The notes under the pieces are model-generated. The model was given only the letters and a program-made list of their open reading frames with translations. It was not told the origin of the DNA and did no database searches. Positions 7,540 through 16,720 of a stretch of DNA of 50,763 bases are shown piece by piece. The translations under genes and the position numbers were made by a program. Position 1 is the first letter of the stretch; each line of letters starts with the position of its first letter. This DNA is from an uncultured Acetatifactor sp. GTDB lineage: Bacteria; Bacillota; Clostridia; Lachnospirales; Lachnospiraceae. The stretch is taken from NCBI GenBank assembly GCA_910584235.1, contig CAJTZD010000027.1:1-50763 (forward strand), given 5' to 3'.

Positions 7540-9009
7540 TTACGGGGAGCTGCTGCTTTCCGATGCCTTTTTGCTCTCGGAGGAGCTTTCCGATGCCTTT
7601 TTGCTCTCGGAGGAGCTTTCGGATTCCACGGTATATCTTGACAGATCCGCAAAGGAAAACGAAATATCCTTTTCCTCATTGTCAATCTGTACCGTGTAGC
7701 TTCTGGTCTCATAGCCCTGCTTGCGAAGTATGATGATATGAGCCCCCTCCACTTTCTTAAAACTGCAGGGCGAAATACCTACATAATTGCCGTCCAGATA
7801 CACCTCCGCTCCCTCCGGGGCGTCCACATATACTTTGTAATAATCTGTAGTCACATCCGGCACGGAACTGCCGCTCTCACTGTCTGAGCCGACGCTTTCC
7901 GTCTCTCCGGACTCCACAGGCATCAATGTCAGGTCAAAGGCTGCGGACTCCTGAGCCACGCGGATATACTGGGTGATGGACTGGTACCCGTCCGCCCGGG
8001 CGATGAGCTGATGGAGACCGTACTCCAGCGTCAGGGGCATGGAGGCGTCCGCCAACGCGCCGTCCACGTACAGCTCAGCCCCTGAGGGGCTTACGGAAAA
8101 CAGCACCGTACCGGTCTGGGGTTCCGGCACCTCCAGGTCCCCGATGTCCAGGACCGTCTCCCCGTTCCGCTCTATCTCCACGCTCTTGATGCCGCCCCCG
8201 CCCTTGTGGGAAATATTTACCTGGTAATTCCCCTCCGGCACCAGCAGCAGCATTTCCTCCGTTATGCGCCGGATGACGGACTGGCCCACCTCTATCCAGC
8301 CTCCCACGAATTTCTCGTCGTTGGCCAGCCGCAGATATCCGTGTCCCCTTTCCACCCGCACGGTTAAAATCTGATTCCCGATGCCCTGAAAGCTCAGCAC
8401 ATCCGCAGGGTTTAGATCCATCAGCTCGATATTCATGCCCTCCGACAGATACTGCGTGTTGTCTGTAAGCTTATAGACCTCCTCCCCAATGCTCACCTCT
8501 CCCCGCACCGGATTCACCTCATAGCGCTCCGCGTTCTCATAGCTCCAGCTTTTGGCAGACAGCTGCATGGTAGTCAGGTGTTTCTTGGACTTCAGGAAAG
8601 TCACGTCCACAATATCGCCTTTTTGTATCTGGTCCATGGCAATGGCATCGCCGTATTTATCATAGAGCCTGGTGGTGCCGTCCACGGAAAGCGTGTAATT
8701 CTTTCCCACCTCCAGATTCCGGAAAGTCACTGTATTCTCTTTTTGGTCCCTGTCTACCAGAATCGCCGTATCCGCGGAATCATAGCTCTCAGGCCCCGGA
8801 ACCACAAACCCGGTATCCGCCCGCTTTGGCTCCTCCTGTGACTTCAGGTCCGAAAAAGGGCTTGCGTCCCGGTCTTTAAAAGGCATGGTGCAGGCGGAAA
8901 GCACCAACACCGTCCCAATGACGGCTGCCACGGCTTTCCCCCTGCGCTTTCTCTCCGTTATTTTGTTTTGCATATTTTCTTTGTTTTCATTTACGTTCTT
9001 CTTATTCAT
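7540..9009 (-). CDS. PEGA-domain lipoprotein
   Basis: 489-residue predicted lipoprotein of unknown function. The N terminus is basic and is followed by a hydrophobic stretch ending in a lipobox (LSAC, near residue 40 from the chosen start). The middle is beta-rich, and two PEGA-type repeats follow: one around FSVSPSGAELYVDGALAD and one around VYVDAPEGAEVYLDGNYVGISP. PEGA domains usually sit on surface or periplasm-side proteins. The C terminus is a serine/lysine tail encoded partly by 30-bp tandem repeats. The ATG at 9009 has a GAGGAG site very close to it, so the start is approximate. It lies 28 bp downstream of the CotS-like kinase. Confidence 0.8.
   Translation of the reverse strand: MNKKNVNENKENMQNKITERKRRGKAVAAVIGTVLVLSACTMPFKDRDASPFSDLKSQEEPKRADTGFVVPGPESYDSADTAILVDRDQKENTVTFRNLEVGKNYTLSVDGTTRLYDKYGDAIAMDQIQKGDIVDVTFLKSKKHLTTMQLSAKSWSYENAERYEVNPVRGEVSIGEEVYKLTDNTQYLSEGMNIELMDLNPADVLSFQGIGNQILTVRVERGHGYLRLANDEKFVGGWIEVGQSVIRRITEEMLLLVPEGNYQVNISHKGGGGIKSVEIERNGETVLDIGDLEVPEPQTGTVLFSVSPSGAELYVDGALADASMPLTLEYGLHQLIARADGYQSITQYIRVAQESAAFDLTLMPVESGETESVGSDSESGSSVPDVTTDYYKVYVDAPEGAEVYLDGNYVGISPCSFKKVEGAHIIILRKQGYETRSYTVQIDNEEKDISFSFADLSRYTVESESSSESKKASESSSESKKASESSSSP
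7551..7617. repeat. 30-bp tandem repeat in PEGA lipoprotein tail
   Basis: Two near-perfect copies of a 30-bp unit containing CCGATGCCTTTTTGCTCTCG (plus-strand reading) encode the repeated SESKKASESS peptide at the end of the PEGA lipoprotein. Copy number could vary between strains. Confidence 0.7.
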
Positions 9010-9037
9010 ATCTCCTCTTTTGTCCGCCCCTGCCGGA

Positions 9038-10060
9038 CTAGCGCCGCAGTCTGTCCAGATGGCGGAATGTCTCATCCAGAAAATGCTGCTTTTCTTTCTC
9101 CTGCTCTATGACCCGCTCCAGCTTCTCCTGGTTTTTGCCGGGGATCCATGCCTTTCCGGAATTATAGTAGAAGTTCACGATCTTCCAGAACTTCTCCGGA
9201 TAGGCCAGCCTGTAGTACAGGTCAATCCAGCTCTTGGCGGATATGGAGCGCTCTTTCTCGTAAGCCGCAAGCAATTCCTCCCCCAAAGCCACGGACCAGT
9301 TGCTCTTTTCCAGGAGCTTGCGCAGCAGCAGATAGAGATCCCTGACCGGATCGTCGCAGAGGCATTTCTCAAAATTCACCACAAACCACCCGTTCATACC
9401 CTGGAGAATGTTATGGTACTGATAATCTCCGTGGCAGAAAGCCACCCTGCCCTCTTTCCGGCAGGAATCCTGCGCGGCTTTTTCCTCCCCGAAAGACCGG
9501 CAGTATTCCCGCCACTGCTCCGTCACGGCAAAAGCCTGCTCCATAAATGGATCGAAAGCTTTCCGCAGGCTGGTCTCAAACCAGTTCTTCTGGCCTTTCT
9601 GCTGCAGGTACTTGCGCACCCGCTTCAGCTCCTTATTGTGTTTATCATACTCCTTTTCCGGAGAAAAAGCCACCGGAAGATTTGGCATATCCCCGGGAAG
9701 CTCCATATTTTTGTGAAGCCTTGCCAGGAGCCTGACAGCCTCCACGCACTCATGCCTGTCATGGACACTGCATTCCCGGCCCTCCTGCCATGTCTTCAGA
9801 ACATATCCCGTACCGTCTGTGTCCCTGACCAGCAGCGAGCCCTCCCTGTTGGGTATGATGGCCTCCACGCACACCTGTCCCGCATCCGCTATCTGCTTCA
9901 GCAGCCTGTCCTGAATCCCGATTCTGTCCTGACTTCCCGAATATTCCCGAAAAATCAGGCAGCCCTTATCGGTGTCACACACAATAGCGCCCCGGCCCTT
10001 TCTGGTGCGGAGCACCTCAATCTCATACTGTTCCAGCAACTCAATCGCCTTGTCGTTCAC
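9038..10060 (-). CDS. CotS-family spore coat kinase-like protein
   Basis: 340-residue aminoglycoside-phosphotransferase/choline-kinase-fold protein of the CotS/CotI type, found on Bacillus and Clostridia spore coats. The catalytic loop CHGDYQYHN (about residues 213-221) is intact. The following metal-binding motif, usually DFD or DFE, reads VVNFEKC, with Asn in place of the first Asp, so catalytic activity is uncertain. The C-terminal region (WIDLYYRLAYPEKFWKIVNFYYN) is typical of CotS relatives. The start is GTG at 10060 with AGGAGGGG upstream. Confidence 0.82.
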   Translation of the reverse strand: MNDKAIELLEQYEIEVLRTRKGRGAIVCDTDKGCLIFREYSGSQDRIGIQDRLLKQIADAGQVCVEAIIPNREGSLLVRDTDGTGYVLKTWQEGRECSVHDRHECVEAVRLLARLHKNMELPGDMPNLPVAFSPEKEYDKHNKELKRVRKYLQQKGQKNWFETSLRKAFDPFMEQAFAVTEQWREYCRSFGEEKAAQDSCRKEGRVAFCHGDYQYHNILQGMNGWFVVNFEKCLCDDPVRDLYLLLRKLLEKSNWSVALGEELLAAYEKERSISAKSWIDLYYRLAYPEKFWKIVNFYYNSGKAWIPGKNQEKLERVIEQEKEKQHFLDETFRHLDRLRR

Positions 10061-10171
10061 TGCCGTCCCCTCCTGATTGGTTTCTTAGGAACTGTATATC
10101 GTTCCTTTCGCCGCCCTGTGGTCAGTTTGGTTCATAACCTATCATATGAGAGGAATTCTCAAAGCAGAACT

Positions 10172-11533
10172 CTAGTTTCCGGTTTCCCTGCGATATTCTT
10201 TGGCCGCAGCCAGCAGCCGCTCTTTTGTGTTGCCTGCCGGATCCTCCAGAACCAGTTCCAGGAGGCGGTTTAAGGTTTCTCCCAGCTCTCTTCCGGGGCG
10301 CCATCCCGCGTCTATCAGATCCTTGCCGGAGACGGCCAGGGTCTTTAAGGATACACACTGATGTTCTGCCAGGATTTCTTCATAGAGGTTCTGCCAGTTT
10401 TCCAGATTAGCCAGCTTTTCCTGACGCAGGTAATCGCTCTGGGCCAGGATGTCGGCCTTTTTTACGGCAAAGAGGGCAGGAAAGGCATCCTCTCCGATCC
10501 GGTGTATGGCCCTGCGGGCCATGCGGATATCCATATCCATGCCGTTTCCGAAATCATGATATTGCACCAGCCTGCATACCTTAAGGATAGTCTCATTGTC
10601 ATATCTCAGCCGCCGCAGGATGTTCTCTGCCATCTTCCCGCTGACCGCGGCATGGCCGTGGAAATGGCTCCTGCCCTCAGAGTCTGTGGTAAGGACCGCC
10701 GGCTTTCCGATATCATGGAGCAGCACCGCAAGCCGCAGCACCTTATCCGCTTCCACACAGCCCAGGGCGTGCAGGATATGTTCCCCCACGCCGTGGCAGT
10801 GATGAGGATGATTCTGAGGCGTCTCCATTGCCCTGTCGAATTCCGGGAAAAACACTTTTGTGACGCCGGTGTCATAGGCTGTCCGCAGATAGTCCGGGTT
10901 AGGAGAGAGCATTAGCTTCGTAAGCTCTGTCTGAATGCGCTCTGCGCTGATCCTGCTTAAGGTGGGCGCAAGCTTTGCGATGGCGGCCGCGGTATCCTTT
11001 TCTATGGTATAGCCCAGCTGGGCGGAAAAGCGGATTGCCCGCAGGATGCGCAGGGCATCCTCCCGGAATCGCTCCCCGGGATCTCCCACGCAGCGCACCA
11101 TGCGGGCTTTTAAATCCGCCAGTCCGCCGAACAGGTCCACAAGACCTGCGGTGTCATTATATGCCATGGCATTGATGGTCAGATCCCTGCGGCGTAAGTC
11201 TTCCCGCAGATCGGCGGTAAAGGACACCTGACTGGGGTGTCTGCTGTCCTCATAGCTTCCGTCAATCCGGTAAGTGGTCACCTCGAACCCCTCTCCCCGA
11301 AGCATGACCGTGACCGTACCATGCTGCAGTCCGGTGTCAATGGTTCTTGGAAAAAGGGCTTTCACCTGCTGCGGCCGGGCGGAAGTGGTGATGTCCCAGT
11401 CCTGGGGCTCTCTGCCCAGAATGGAATCACGCACGCAGCCGCCCACGGCGTAGGCCTCGAACCCCGCCTTTTGAAGCGTCTTTATAATATACTGCCCTTT
11501 TTCGGGCACTGCTATCCTGATATCCTGTTCCAA
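10172..11533 (-). CDS. cca: CCA tRNA nucleotidyltransferase with HD domain
   Basis: Adds or repairs the 3' CCA of tRNAs; needed here because at least one tRNA gene in the window does not encode CCA. The nucleotidyltransferase head carries GGCVRDSILGREPQDWDI (DxD metal site) near the N terminus and RRDLTINAMAYN further in. An HD phosphohydrolase domain with LLHDIGKPA lies about two thirds along. The start is uncertain: TTG at 11533 (453 residues) fits the family N terminus and follows AGGAGG by 12 nt; the frame stays open to 11590. Confidence 0.92.
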   Translation of the reverse strand: MEQDIRIAVPEKGQYIIKTLQKAGFEAYAVGGCVRDSILGREPQDWDITTSARPQQVKALFPRTIDTGLQHGTVTVMLRGEGFEVTTYRIDGSYEDSRHPSQVSFTADLREDLRRRDLTINAMAYNDTAGLVDLFGGLADLKARMVRCVGDPGERFREDALRILRAIRFSAQLGYTIEKDTAAAIAKLAPTLSRISAERIQTELTKLMLSPNPDYLRTAYDTGVTKVFFPEFDRAMETPQNHPHHCHGVGEHILHALGCVEADKVLRLAVLLHDIGKPAVLTTDSEGRSHFHGHAAVSGKMAENILRRLRYDNETILKVCRLVQYHDFGNGMDMDIRMARRAIHRIGEDAFPALFAVKKADILAQSDYLRQEKLANLENWQNLYEEILAEHQCVSLKTLAVSGKDLIDAGWRPGRELGETLNRLLELVLEDPAGNTKERLLAAAKEYRRETGN

Positions 11534-11587
11534 ACCTCTTCGAGACCTCCTATTAAACTCATGCCCCTCTCCAACCCGCCGAAATAA

Positions 11588-11616
11588 CAAAAAAGGCGGT
11601 AAGTATCCCCACCGCC
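11588..11616 (-). terminator. Terminator after the foldase gene
   Basis: Minus-strand hairpin GGCGGT (11611-11616) with ACCGCC (11595-11600) followed by six T, located 15 bp past the foldase stop codon. Confidence 0.8.
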
Positions 11617-11630
11617 TCCGGCATCAGTGC

Positions 11631-13268
11631 CTATTCCGCCTCCTCCTGGTTCTCAGACCCCTGAGAACTGTCGGACGCCTCTCCCTCCTCCTGGGACTGT
11701 GCGCCCTCGGAAGAACTCTCTCCCTCCGGCGCCTGAGAAGACTCCTGGGCGGTCGATTCCGCCGCTGCCTGTACTTTCAGGTAATTCAGATTCCCTTTCG
11801 GGTCGTCCACCTTGCCCTCCGCCGTCAGCTCAGCCACATATGCGGACATCTTCTGGTTGATCAGCGTCTGGCGGATGCTCAGGATCCACTCTGCCTCATT
11901 GGTTCCTTTATAGTAGAGCACATAGGTATTTTCGCTTCCCTCGGGAGTTATGACAGCAGTGTCGCCTGCCGCACGGCTTTCATCCTGCGTCCAGCTGCTC
12001 AAATCAGAGGGCATGGACGAGGATGTGGCTGCCTCTACGAGGCCTCCCTCTGCCGCTCCGTTGGCAGGATCATTGTATTTGTCACAGAGCTCGGCAAAGC
12101 TTTCCTCCGTGGCCGCCCCTGCTTTCCACTCCTCCAGCATGGCCTGTCCTGTCTCCGCGTCCGTGCGGACCATACGCATATCCACAGAGAGCGTCTCATC
12201 CAGATAACGGTTCTCAAATTCCACCACATAGTAACGGTGACTGCCGGAATCCTCGATTACTGTGGTATCGCCGGCTTTCCTGGCCTCATCGAAGAGCCAG
12301 TCCTGCAGCAGATAAGTGGCTGAACTCTTTCGCACGTTTTCCCGCAGCTCACCGTCCTCTTTCACGGTCTCCACCGCCTTGTCAGCCTTTTCCTTTGCCT
12401 CCGCCATGGCTGCCTCAATTTCCGCCTCAGAGGGTTCATAGGCTTTCTCCTCCCCGGAGCCATCCTCCCCGTCCGCATTGTCCTCCTGGGTCTCCTCCAC
12501 AGGATCCGCCAGTTCCGTAGGCTCCGTAGGCAGTTCGGCGTCTATGGTAGTCACATAGTAATCCACTGAATCATAGCTTGCTTTGTTCTCTCCGTAATAG
12601 GTCTGAATCTCCTCCATGGAGGGGGTATTGCGCTGAGACAGCTCATCATAATATCCTGCCACATACAGAGCTTCCTCCACATAAGGCTTCACTCTGGACT
12701 CCGTGGCATAGGGACCATACAATTGCTTCACATAGTTGTTCACTGTGCTCCCGCTCTCGGAGGCGGCGTCCTCCACGGACTTCATATACCTGCCGTATTC
12801 CTCCTCCGTATCATGCACAAAGCCCTCTTCCTTAGCCTTGGCGGCCAGACTCTTGTTGCGGATCATATTCTCCACCGCCAGCTGCTGAAAATAGTCTCCC
12901 CAAGTCAGAGTATCCGAATACATCTGAGAAGTGAAATCGCTGTTCGGATCTATCCCCATCATGTAGAGGTAATATCCATACTGGCTCAGATAGTTGTTTA
13001 CCGCCATATTATACTGATAGTCGAATTCCACCCTGGATACATTTTCTCCGTTTACTTTCACATAGCTTCCGTGCACCGTAAGATAATTCCGGATGGGGAA
13101 AGAAGCCACCAGGCATAACAGCGCTGCCACAACTACAATTCCGATGATATTGTCTCTGCGCCTGCTCTTCCTCGCTCTCTCTTTCTCTTCCTTTCTCCGC
13201 TGCACTTTCAGATCATATTTGGTCATCGCTTTCTCAGGCGTCTGATCTGCATTCTTCGTCTCTTTCAT
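11631..13268 (-). CDS. PrsA/SurA-like membrane foldase (peptidylprolyl isomerase family)
   Basis: 545-residue protein with a basic cytoplasmic segment, one membrane helix (about 41-60) and a large extracytoplasmic part. It has a SurA_N/PrsA-like helical module (about 70-220) followed by two regions with rotamase-like features, interrupted by an acidic Glu/Asp-rich linker (about 250-290). The C terminus is a Ser/Gln/Glu-rich tail. Predicted role: folding of secreted proteins at the outer face of the membrane. The domain split is inferred from pattern, and isomerase activity is not certain. Confidence 0.75.
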   Translation of the reverse strand: MKETKNADQTPEKAMTKYDLKVQRRKEEKERARKSRRRDNIIGIVVVAALLCLVASFPIRNYLTVHGSYVKVNGENVSRVEFDYQYNMAVNNYLSQYGYYLYMMGIDPNSDFTSQMYSDTLTWGDYFQQLAVENMIRNKSLAAKAKEEGFVHDTEEEYGRYMKSVEDAASESGSTVNNYVKQLYGPYATESRVKPYVEEALYVAGYYDELSQRNTPSMEEIQTYYGENKASYDSVDYYVTTIDAELPTEPTELADPVEETQEDNADGEDGSGEEKAYEPSEAEIEAAMAEAKEKADKAVETVKEDGELRENVRKSSATYLLQDWLFDEARKAGDTTVIEDSGSHRYYVVEFENRYLDETLSVDMRMVRTDAETGQAMLEEWKAGAATEESFAELCDKYNDPANGAAEGGLVEAATSSSMPSDLSSWTQDESRAAGDTAVITPEGSENTYVLYYKGTNEAEWILSIRQTLINQKMSAYVAELTAEGKVDDPKGNLNYLKVQAAAESTAQESSQAPEGESSSEGAQSQEEGEASDSSQGSENQEEAE

Positions 13269-13382
13269 TGACGAATATCTCCTTTCTGAAATTTATCGTT
13301 CCGGCGTCAGCCGTACCGATTATTCTGCCGTGCTTTCCCATGCCGTTTCAACATTTTACCGTATTCCCTGAAAAAAGGAAAG

Positions 13383-15056
13383 CTATTTCACATATTTTTC
13401 AAGCTTTTCCACGATATTTTTCATGCAGCCCTCCTCGAAGGGGCTGTTCAGGCCCACTTCTTTTACCATATTGGTAAAGAAGTCGCTGGCGGAAAGCTTG
13501 CAGAGCTTTAAGTAGCTCGCCCAGGCATCCTCAAAATCCGCGTCCATCTTCACCTTATACTGCAGGGCGCAGCTCTGGGCCAGACAGTAATCAATATAAT
13601 AGAAAGGCAAGGTGTAAATGTGCTGCTGCTTCTGCCAGAAGCCGCCTTTCCCGAAGAATTCGTCATCACCGTAATCCTGGTGGGGACGGTACTGCCCCTC
13701 CAGCGCAAGCCAGGCCGCATGCCGCCCGGCCGGGGTCATGTCCGGATTCTCATAGACGATATGCTGGAACTCGTCCACCATACAGCCATAGGGAATGAAC
13801 GCAGCCGAGTCCTCTAAATGCATCTCAATATAATCCTCCGCTCTGTCGCCGAAGAACAGAGGCATCCATTTCTGGGTGAAAAATTCCATGGACATGGAGT
13901 GGATCTCCGCTGTCTCCATTGTAATATCCCTATGCTCCCTGATGGGATCCTTGCCGGAGAGCCATCCCTGGAACGCATGACCGCACTCGTGGGTGATTAC
14001 ATCCACGTCTCCGCTGGTGCCGTTGAAATTAGCGAACACAAAGGGCGACTGGTACACCGGCATATAAGTCATATAGCCTCCTGCCCGCTTGGTCTTGCGC
14101 CCCAGTACGTCAAACAGTTGGTTTTCCATCATAAAATCATAGAATTGCTTTGTCTCCGGAGAGAGCTCACCGTACATCTTCTGTCCTGCCCGGAGAATTT
14201 CATCCGGAGCGCCCGCGGGCGCGGGATTGCCCTCCTTAAAGTAAACGGCAGTGTCAATATAGCTGAGCTTGTCCAGGCCGAGCCGCTGTCTCCTGCGCTC
14301 ATGGAGCTTCTCCGCAAAGGGCACAAAGTCCTCTTTCACCTGCTTCCTGAATGCCTCCACCTCTTTGCGGCCGTAACAGTTGCGGCACATCCGGTAATAG
14401 CCCAGCTCCAGGTAATTCTCATACCCCAGAGCTTTCGCCTGGGCAGTGCGGTTCTTCACCAGCTTGTCGTAGATATCGTCCAGCCTGTCCGCGTTGGCCG
14501 CGAAAAACGCGCTCTGTGCTTTCCAGGCGGCCTCTCTCACGCTTCTGTCCGAACTGATCAGGTACGGGCGCAGCAGGGACAGATTCAGCTCCTGACCGTC
14601 AAAGGGAATCTTTGCCCCCGCAATCAGCTTGCTGTACTCGGTGGTGAGATTATTTTCCTCCTGCATCAGGGGAATCAGGCGCTCGTCCATGGCTTTCTGG
14701 GCTATCTCCATATTCTTGAAAGCCACGGGGCCGATCTTCTCCGCCAGCTTGTCCCGGTAGGGGGATGCGTACAGCTTTTTCTCGTATTCCAGGGCCAGAT
14801 TGCGGTAAATCGGGGACTTTTCATTATAGTACTCATGCTCCGCGCTGTAGAATTCGTCCGTGGTGTCCACATCATAACGGATATGAGCGATGGTCATCAG
14901 TGTGCCCACCTTATCTGTCAGGGCATAATATTTCTGATGGACGGCGAACTGTTCCTCGCCGTCTTTCGCTGCGTCGAACTCCTCCATCAGGGCTCTCATC
15001 TGCTTTTCCACTTGGTCAAAATCCACTCTCTGGTACGGCATATCCTTAAATTTCAT
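13383..15056 (-). CDS. M3-family oligoendopeptidase (PepF-like)
   Basis: Cytoplasmic zinc peptidase that cleaves short peptides. The 557 residues match family length. The zinc motif is THECGHAFQG (HExxH) around residue 355, followed about 25 residues on by the third ligand region (ETAEIHSMSMEF). The start is the ATG at 15056 with an AGAGAGGG site upstream; the frame continues 20 codons further upstream without a ribosome site. It is monocistronic by spacing. Confidence 0.93.
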   Translation of the reverse strand: MKFKDMPYQRVDFDQVEKQMRALMEEFDAAKDGEEQFAVHQKYYALTDKVGTLMTIAHIRYDVDTTDEFYSAEHEYYNEKSPIYRNLALEYEKKLYASPYRDKLAEKIGPVAFKNMEIAQKAMDERLIPLMQEENNLTTEYSKLIAGAKIPFDGQELNLSLLRPYLISSDRSVREAAWKAQSAFFAANADRLDDIYDKLVKNRTAQAKALGYENYLELGYYRMCRNCYGRKEVEAFRKQVKEDFVPFAEKLHERRRQRLGLDKLSYIDTAVYFKEGNPAPAGAPDEILRAGQKMYGELSPETKQFYDFMMENQLFDVLGRKTKRAGGYMTYMPVYQSPFVFANFNGTSGDVDVITHECGHAFQGWLSGKDPIREHRDITMETAEIHSMSMEFFTQKWMPLFFGDRAEDYIEMHLEDSAAFIPYGCMVDEFQHIVYENPDMTPAGRHAAWLALEGQYRPHQDYGDDEFFGKGGFWQKQQHIYTLPFYYIDYCLAQSCALQYKVKMDADFEDAWASYLKLCKLSASDFFTNMVKEVGLNSPFEEGCMKNIVEKLEKYVK

Positions 15057-15304
15057 TTTGTTCCCTCTCTCTTTCCTTAAGTTTATTTGCCAGGTATCTC
15101 CGGATTTTATGTTCATTATAGCAGATTCCCCGTCTTTTTCAAGCTATTTGCCGCTTTGTGGTCCCATCTGCATATAATATTAAATTTTTAAAAAATGTTT
15201 ATAAAAAAATACATGTCTCCATCTTGCACTCTAAATACACAAATGATAAAATAAATATGACTTTTTTACATATTATTTTTACGGTAAAATCGGAGGGAAA
15301 AAAC

Positions 15305-16432
15305 ATGTTTGAAGAGTTAAAGAAACGGACACTCAAAGGTACTCTTGTCTGGTCCATCATTCTGATTCTGGCAGGCTTAGGCCTGGCCGGCTGGAATGCC
15401 ATGGACGCATTCACTGTCGTCACCGGCTGCAAGGACTTCACCACCCTCGACCCGGACGAAATCAAAAACCAGGTGGTAAAGTTTGAAATGGCCGAGAACT
15501 TCGGCTGCTATCTGGAGGCGTATTCTGAGAATACCAAGACCCATGCCAGAAGAACTACGGATTTATATTATGTCATCTGGACCGGTACGCCCGATACTCC
15601 TATCGAAGACGTCCGCTATATGTCTATCAAGGTTCCTCCCAAGTTCGAGAGCGAGCTGGAAAGAATGGCAGAAAACACCTATGAGGGCGTTGCTTCTACC
15701 CCTCTCACCATGTACGGCAAGATCAAGAAGCTAGACAGCTCGGAGCTGTACTACTTTGAAGATTTCTTTAAGTCCCTCGGCTTTACGGAGGAAGATATCG
15801 CCGCCGAGACGCTTCCCTATTACATTGACTACATGGTACAGCCTGCCACCATGCTTTATGTGGTGCTGTTTGTGGCAGGTGTGGTGCTTCTGATCTACGG
15901 TATCGCCCGGATCGCCCGCGCAGCCAGCGGCAGCGCCCTCAAAAAGCTCCACAAGGACATCGCCGACGCAGGCTATACAGAGGCTTCCATTGAGTCCGAT
16001 TACAGGAACGCAAAATCCTTTGACAAGAAAGGAACCCTGAAAGTCGGCAAGCTCATGACTTACTATACAAACGGCTCCATCCCCAGAGCGATTCCCAACA
16101 GCAAGATGATGTGGGCTTACCAGAATACCGTGACCCATCGCACCAACGGCGTCAAGACGGGCACCACCTATAATGTCATGGTCTATGATGAGATCACTCC
16201 CAAGGGACACACCTTTGCCATGGCCAACGAAGCCGTGGCCCAGGATATGCTCAACTATCTCTACGCAACGCTGCCCTGGATCGTAGTGGGATATTCCGAC
16301 GAGCTGAAAAAGCTCTACAATAAGGACCGCGCCCAGTTCCTGCAGCTTCGCTATAATACCTGCGAACACACCGCAGTGGATCCTGCCGCAAACGCTCCGC
16401 AGGAAAATGCCCCTACTGACAGCCAGGCGTAA
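15305..16432 (+). CDS. DUF6709-like membrane protein of unknown function
   Basis: 375-residue protein with a membrane helix near the N terminus (about 16-33) and a second around 195-215, giving an extracytoplasmic domain of about 160 residues between them and a C-terminal cytoplasmic domain of about 150 residues. The layout resembles proteins labelled DUF6709 in Clostridia, but I assign this from memory of sequence style only. The ATG at 15305 has CGGAGGG upstream. It is convergent with the genes that follow and is ended by a strong terminator. Confidence 0.6.
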   Translation: MFEELKKRTLKGTLVWSIILILAGLGLAGWNAMDAFTVVTGCKDFTTLDPDEIKNQVVKFEMAENFGCYLEAYSENTKTHARRTTDLYYVIWTGTPDTPIEDVRYMSIKVPPKFESELERMAENTYEGVASTPLTMYGKIKKLDSSELYYFEDFFKSLGFTEEDIAAETLPYYIDYMVQPATMLYVVLFVAGVVLLIYGIARIARAASGSALKKLHKDIADAGYTEASIESDYRNAKSFDKKGTLKVGKLMTYYTNGSIPRAIPNSKMMWAYQNTVTHRTNGVKTGTTYNVMVYDEITPKGHTFAMANEAVAQDMLNYLYATLPWIVVGYSDELKKLYNKDRAQFLQLRYNTCEHTAVDPAANAPQENAPTDSQA

Positions 16433-16467
16433 GCTTAAATTCAAAGATCCGATTTCTTACAAATGAG

Positions 16468-16511
16468 AAAAGCTCCCGGAATCTGCTATCCTGCAGATTC
16501 CGGGAGCTTTT
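16468..16511 (+). terminator. Strong terminator after DUF6709-like gene
   Basis: Nearly perfect hairpin with 19-nt arms (16468-16486 and 16493-16511) and a 6-nt loop, ending in TTTT; the opposite strand begins with AAAA, so it may stop transcription both ways. Confidence 0.85.
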
Positions 16512-16720
16512 CTCTCAGGGCTTTTGAATCTGCCCGGCGCTTTTCCGTCGCCCTGTCCCGGCAGATAGGGTATATGGATAAAGCCCACCTGTACTTCCGT
16601 CCCCTCGCAGCGGTGCCGCAGGGTGTAAAACAGGTCATTGCATACATAAGCCCCGGCAGAGCAGGAAGCGGTCAAAACGTTTTCCGGATAAACCGTATCA
16701 CCGGCAAAATCAATGGTCAT
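16512..16720 (-). pseudogene. pcp: Remnant of pyroglutamyl-peptidase I
   Basis: The minus-strand reading contains the segment SAGAYVCNDLFYTL...VQVGFIHIPYLPGQ. This is the active-site Cys region and the C-terminal HVPY-type motif of pyroglutamyl-peptidase I. Only about 60-70 of the usual 200-215 residues remain; the N-terminal two thirds are absent. The fragment's in-frame ATG overlaps the stop of the PepSY gene (ATGACCATTGA), and its 3' end runs into the terminator at 16468-16511. It is a gene relic rather than a working enzyme. Confidence 0.75.
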
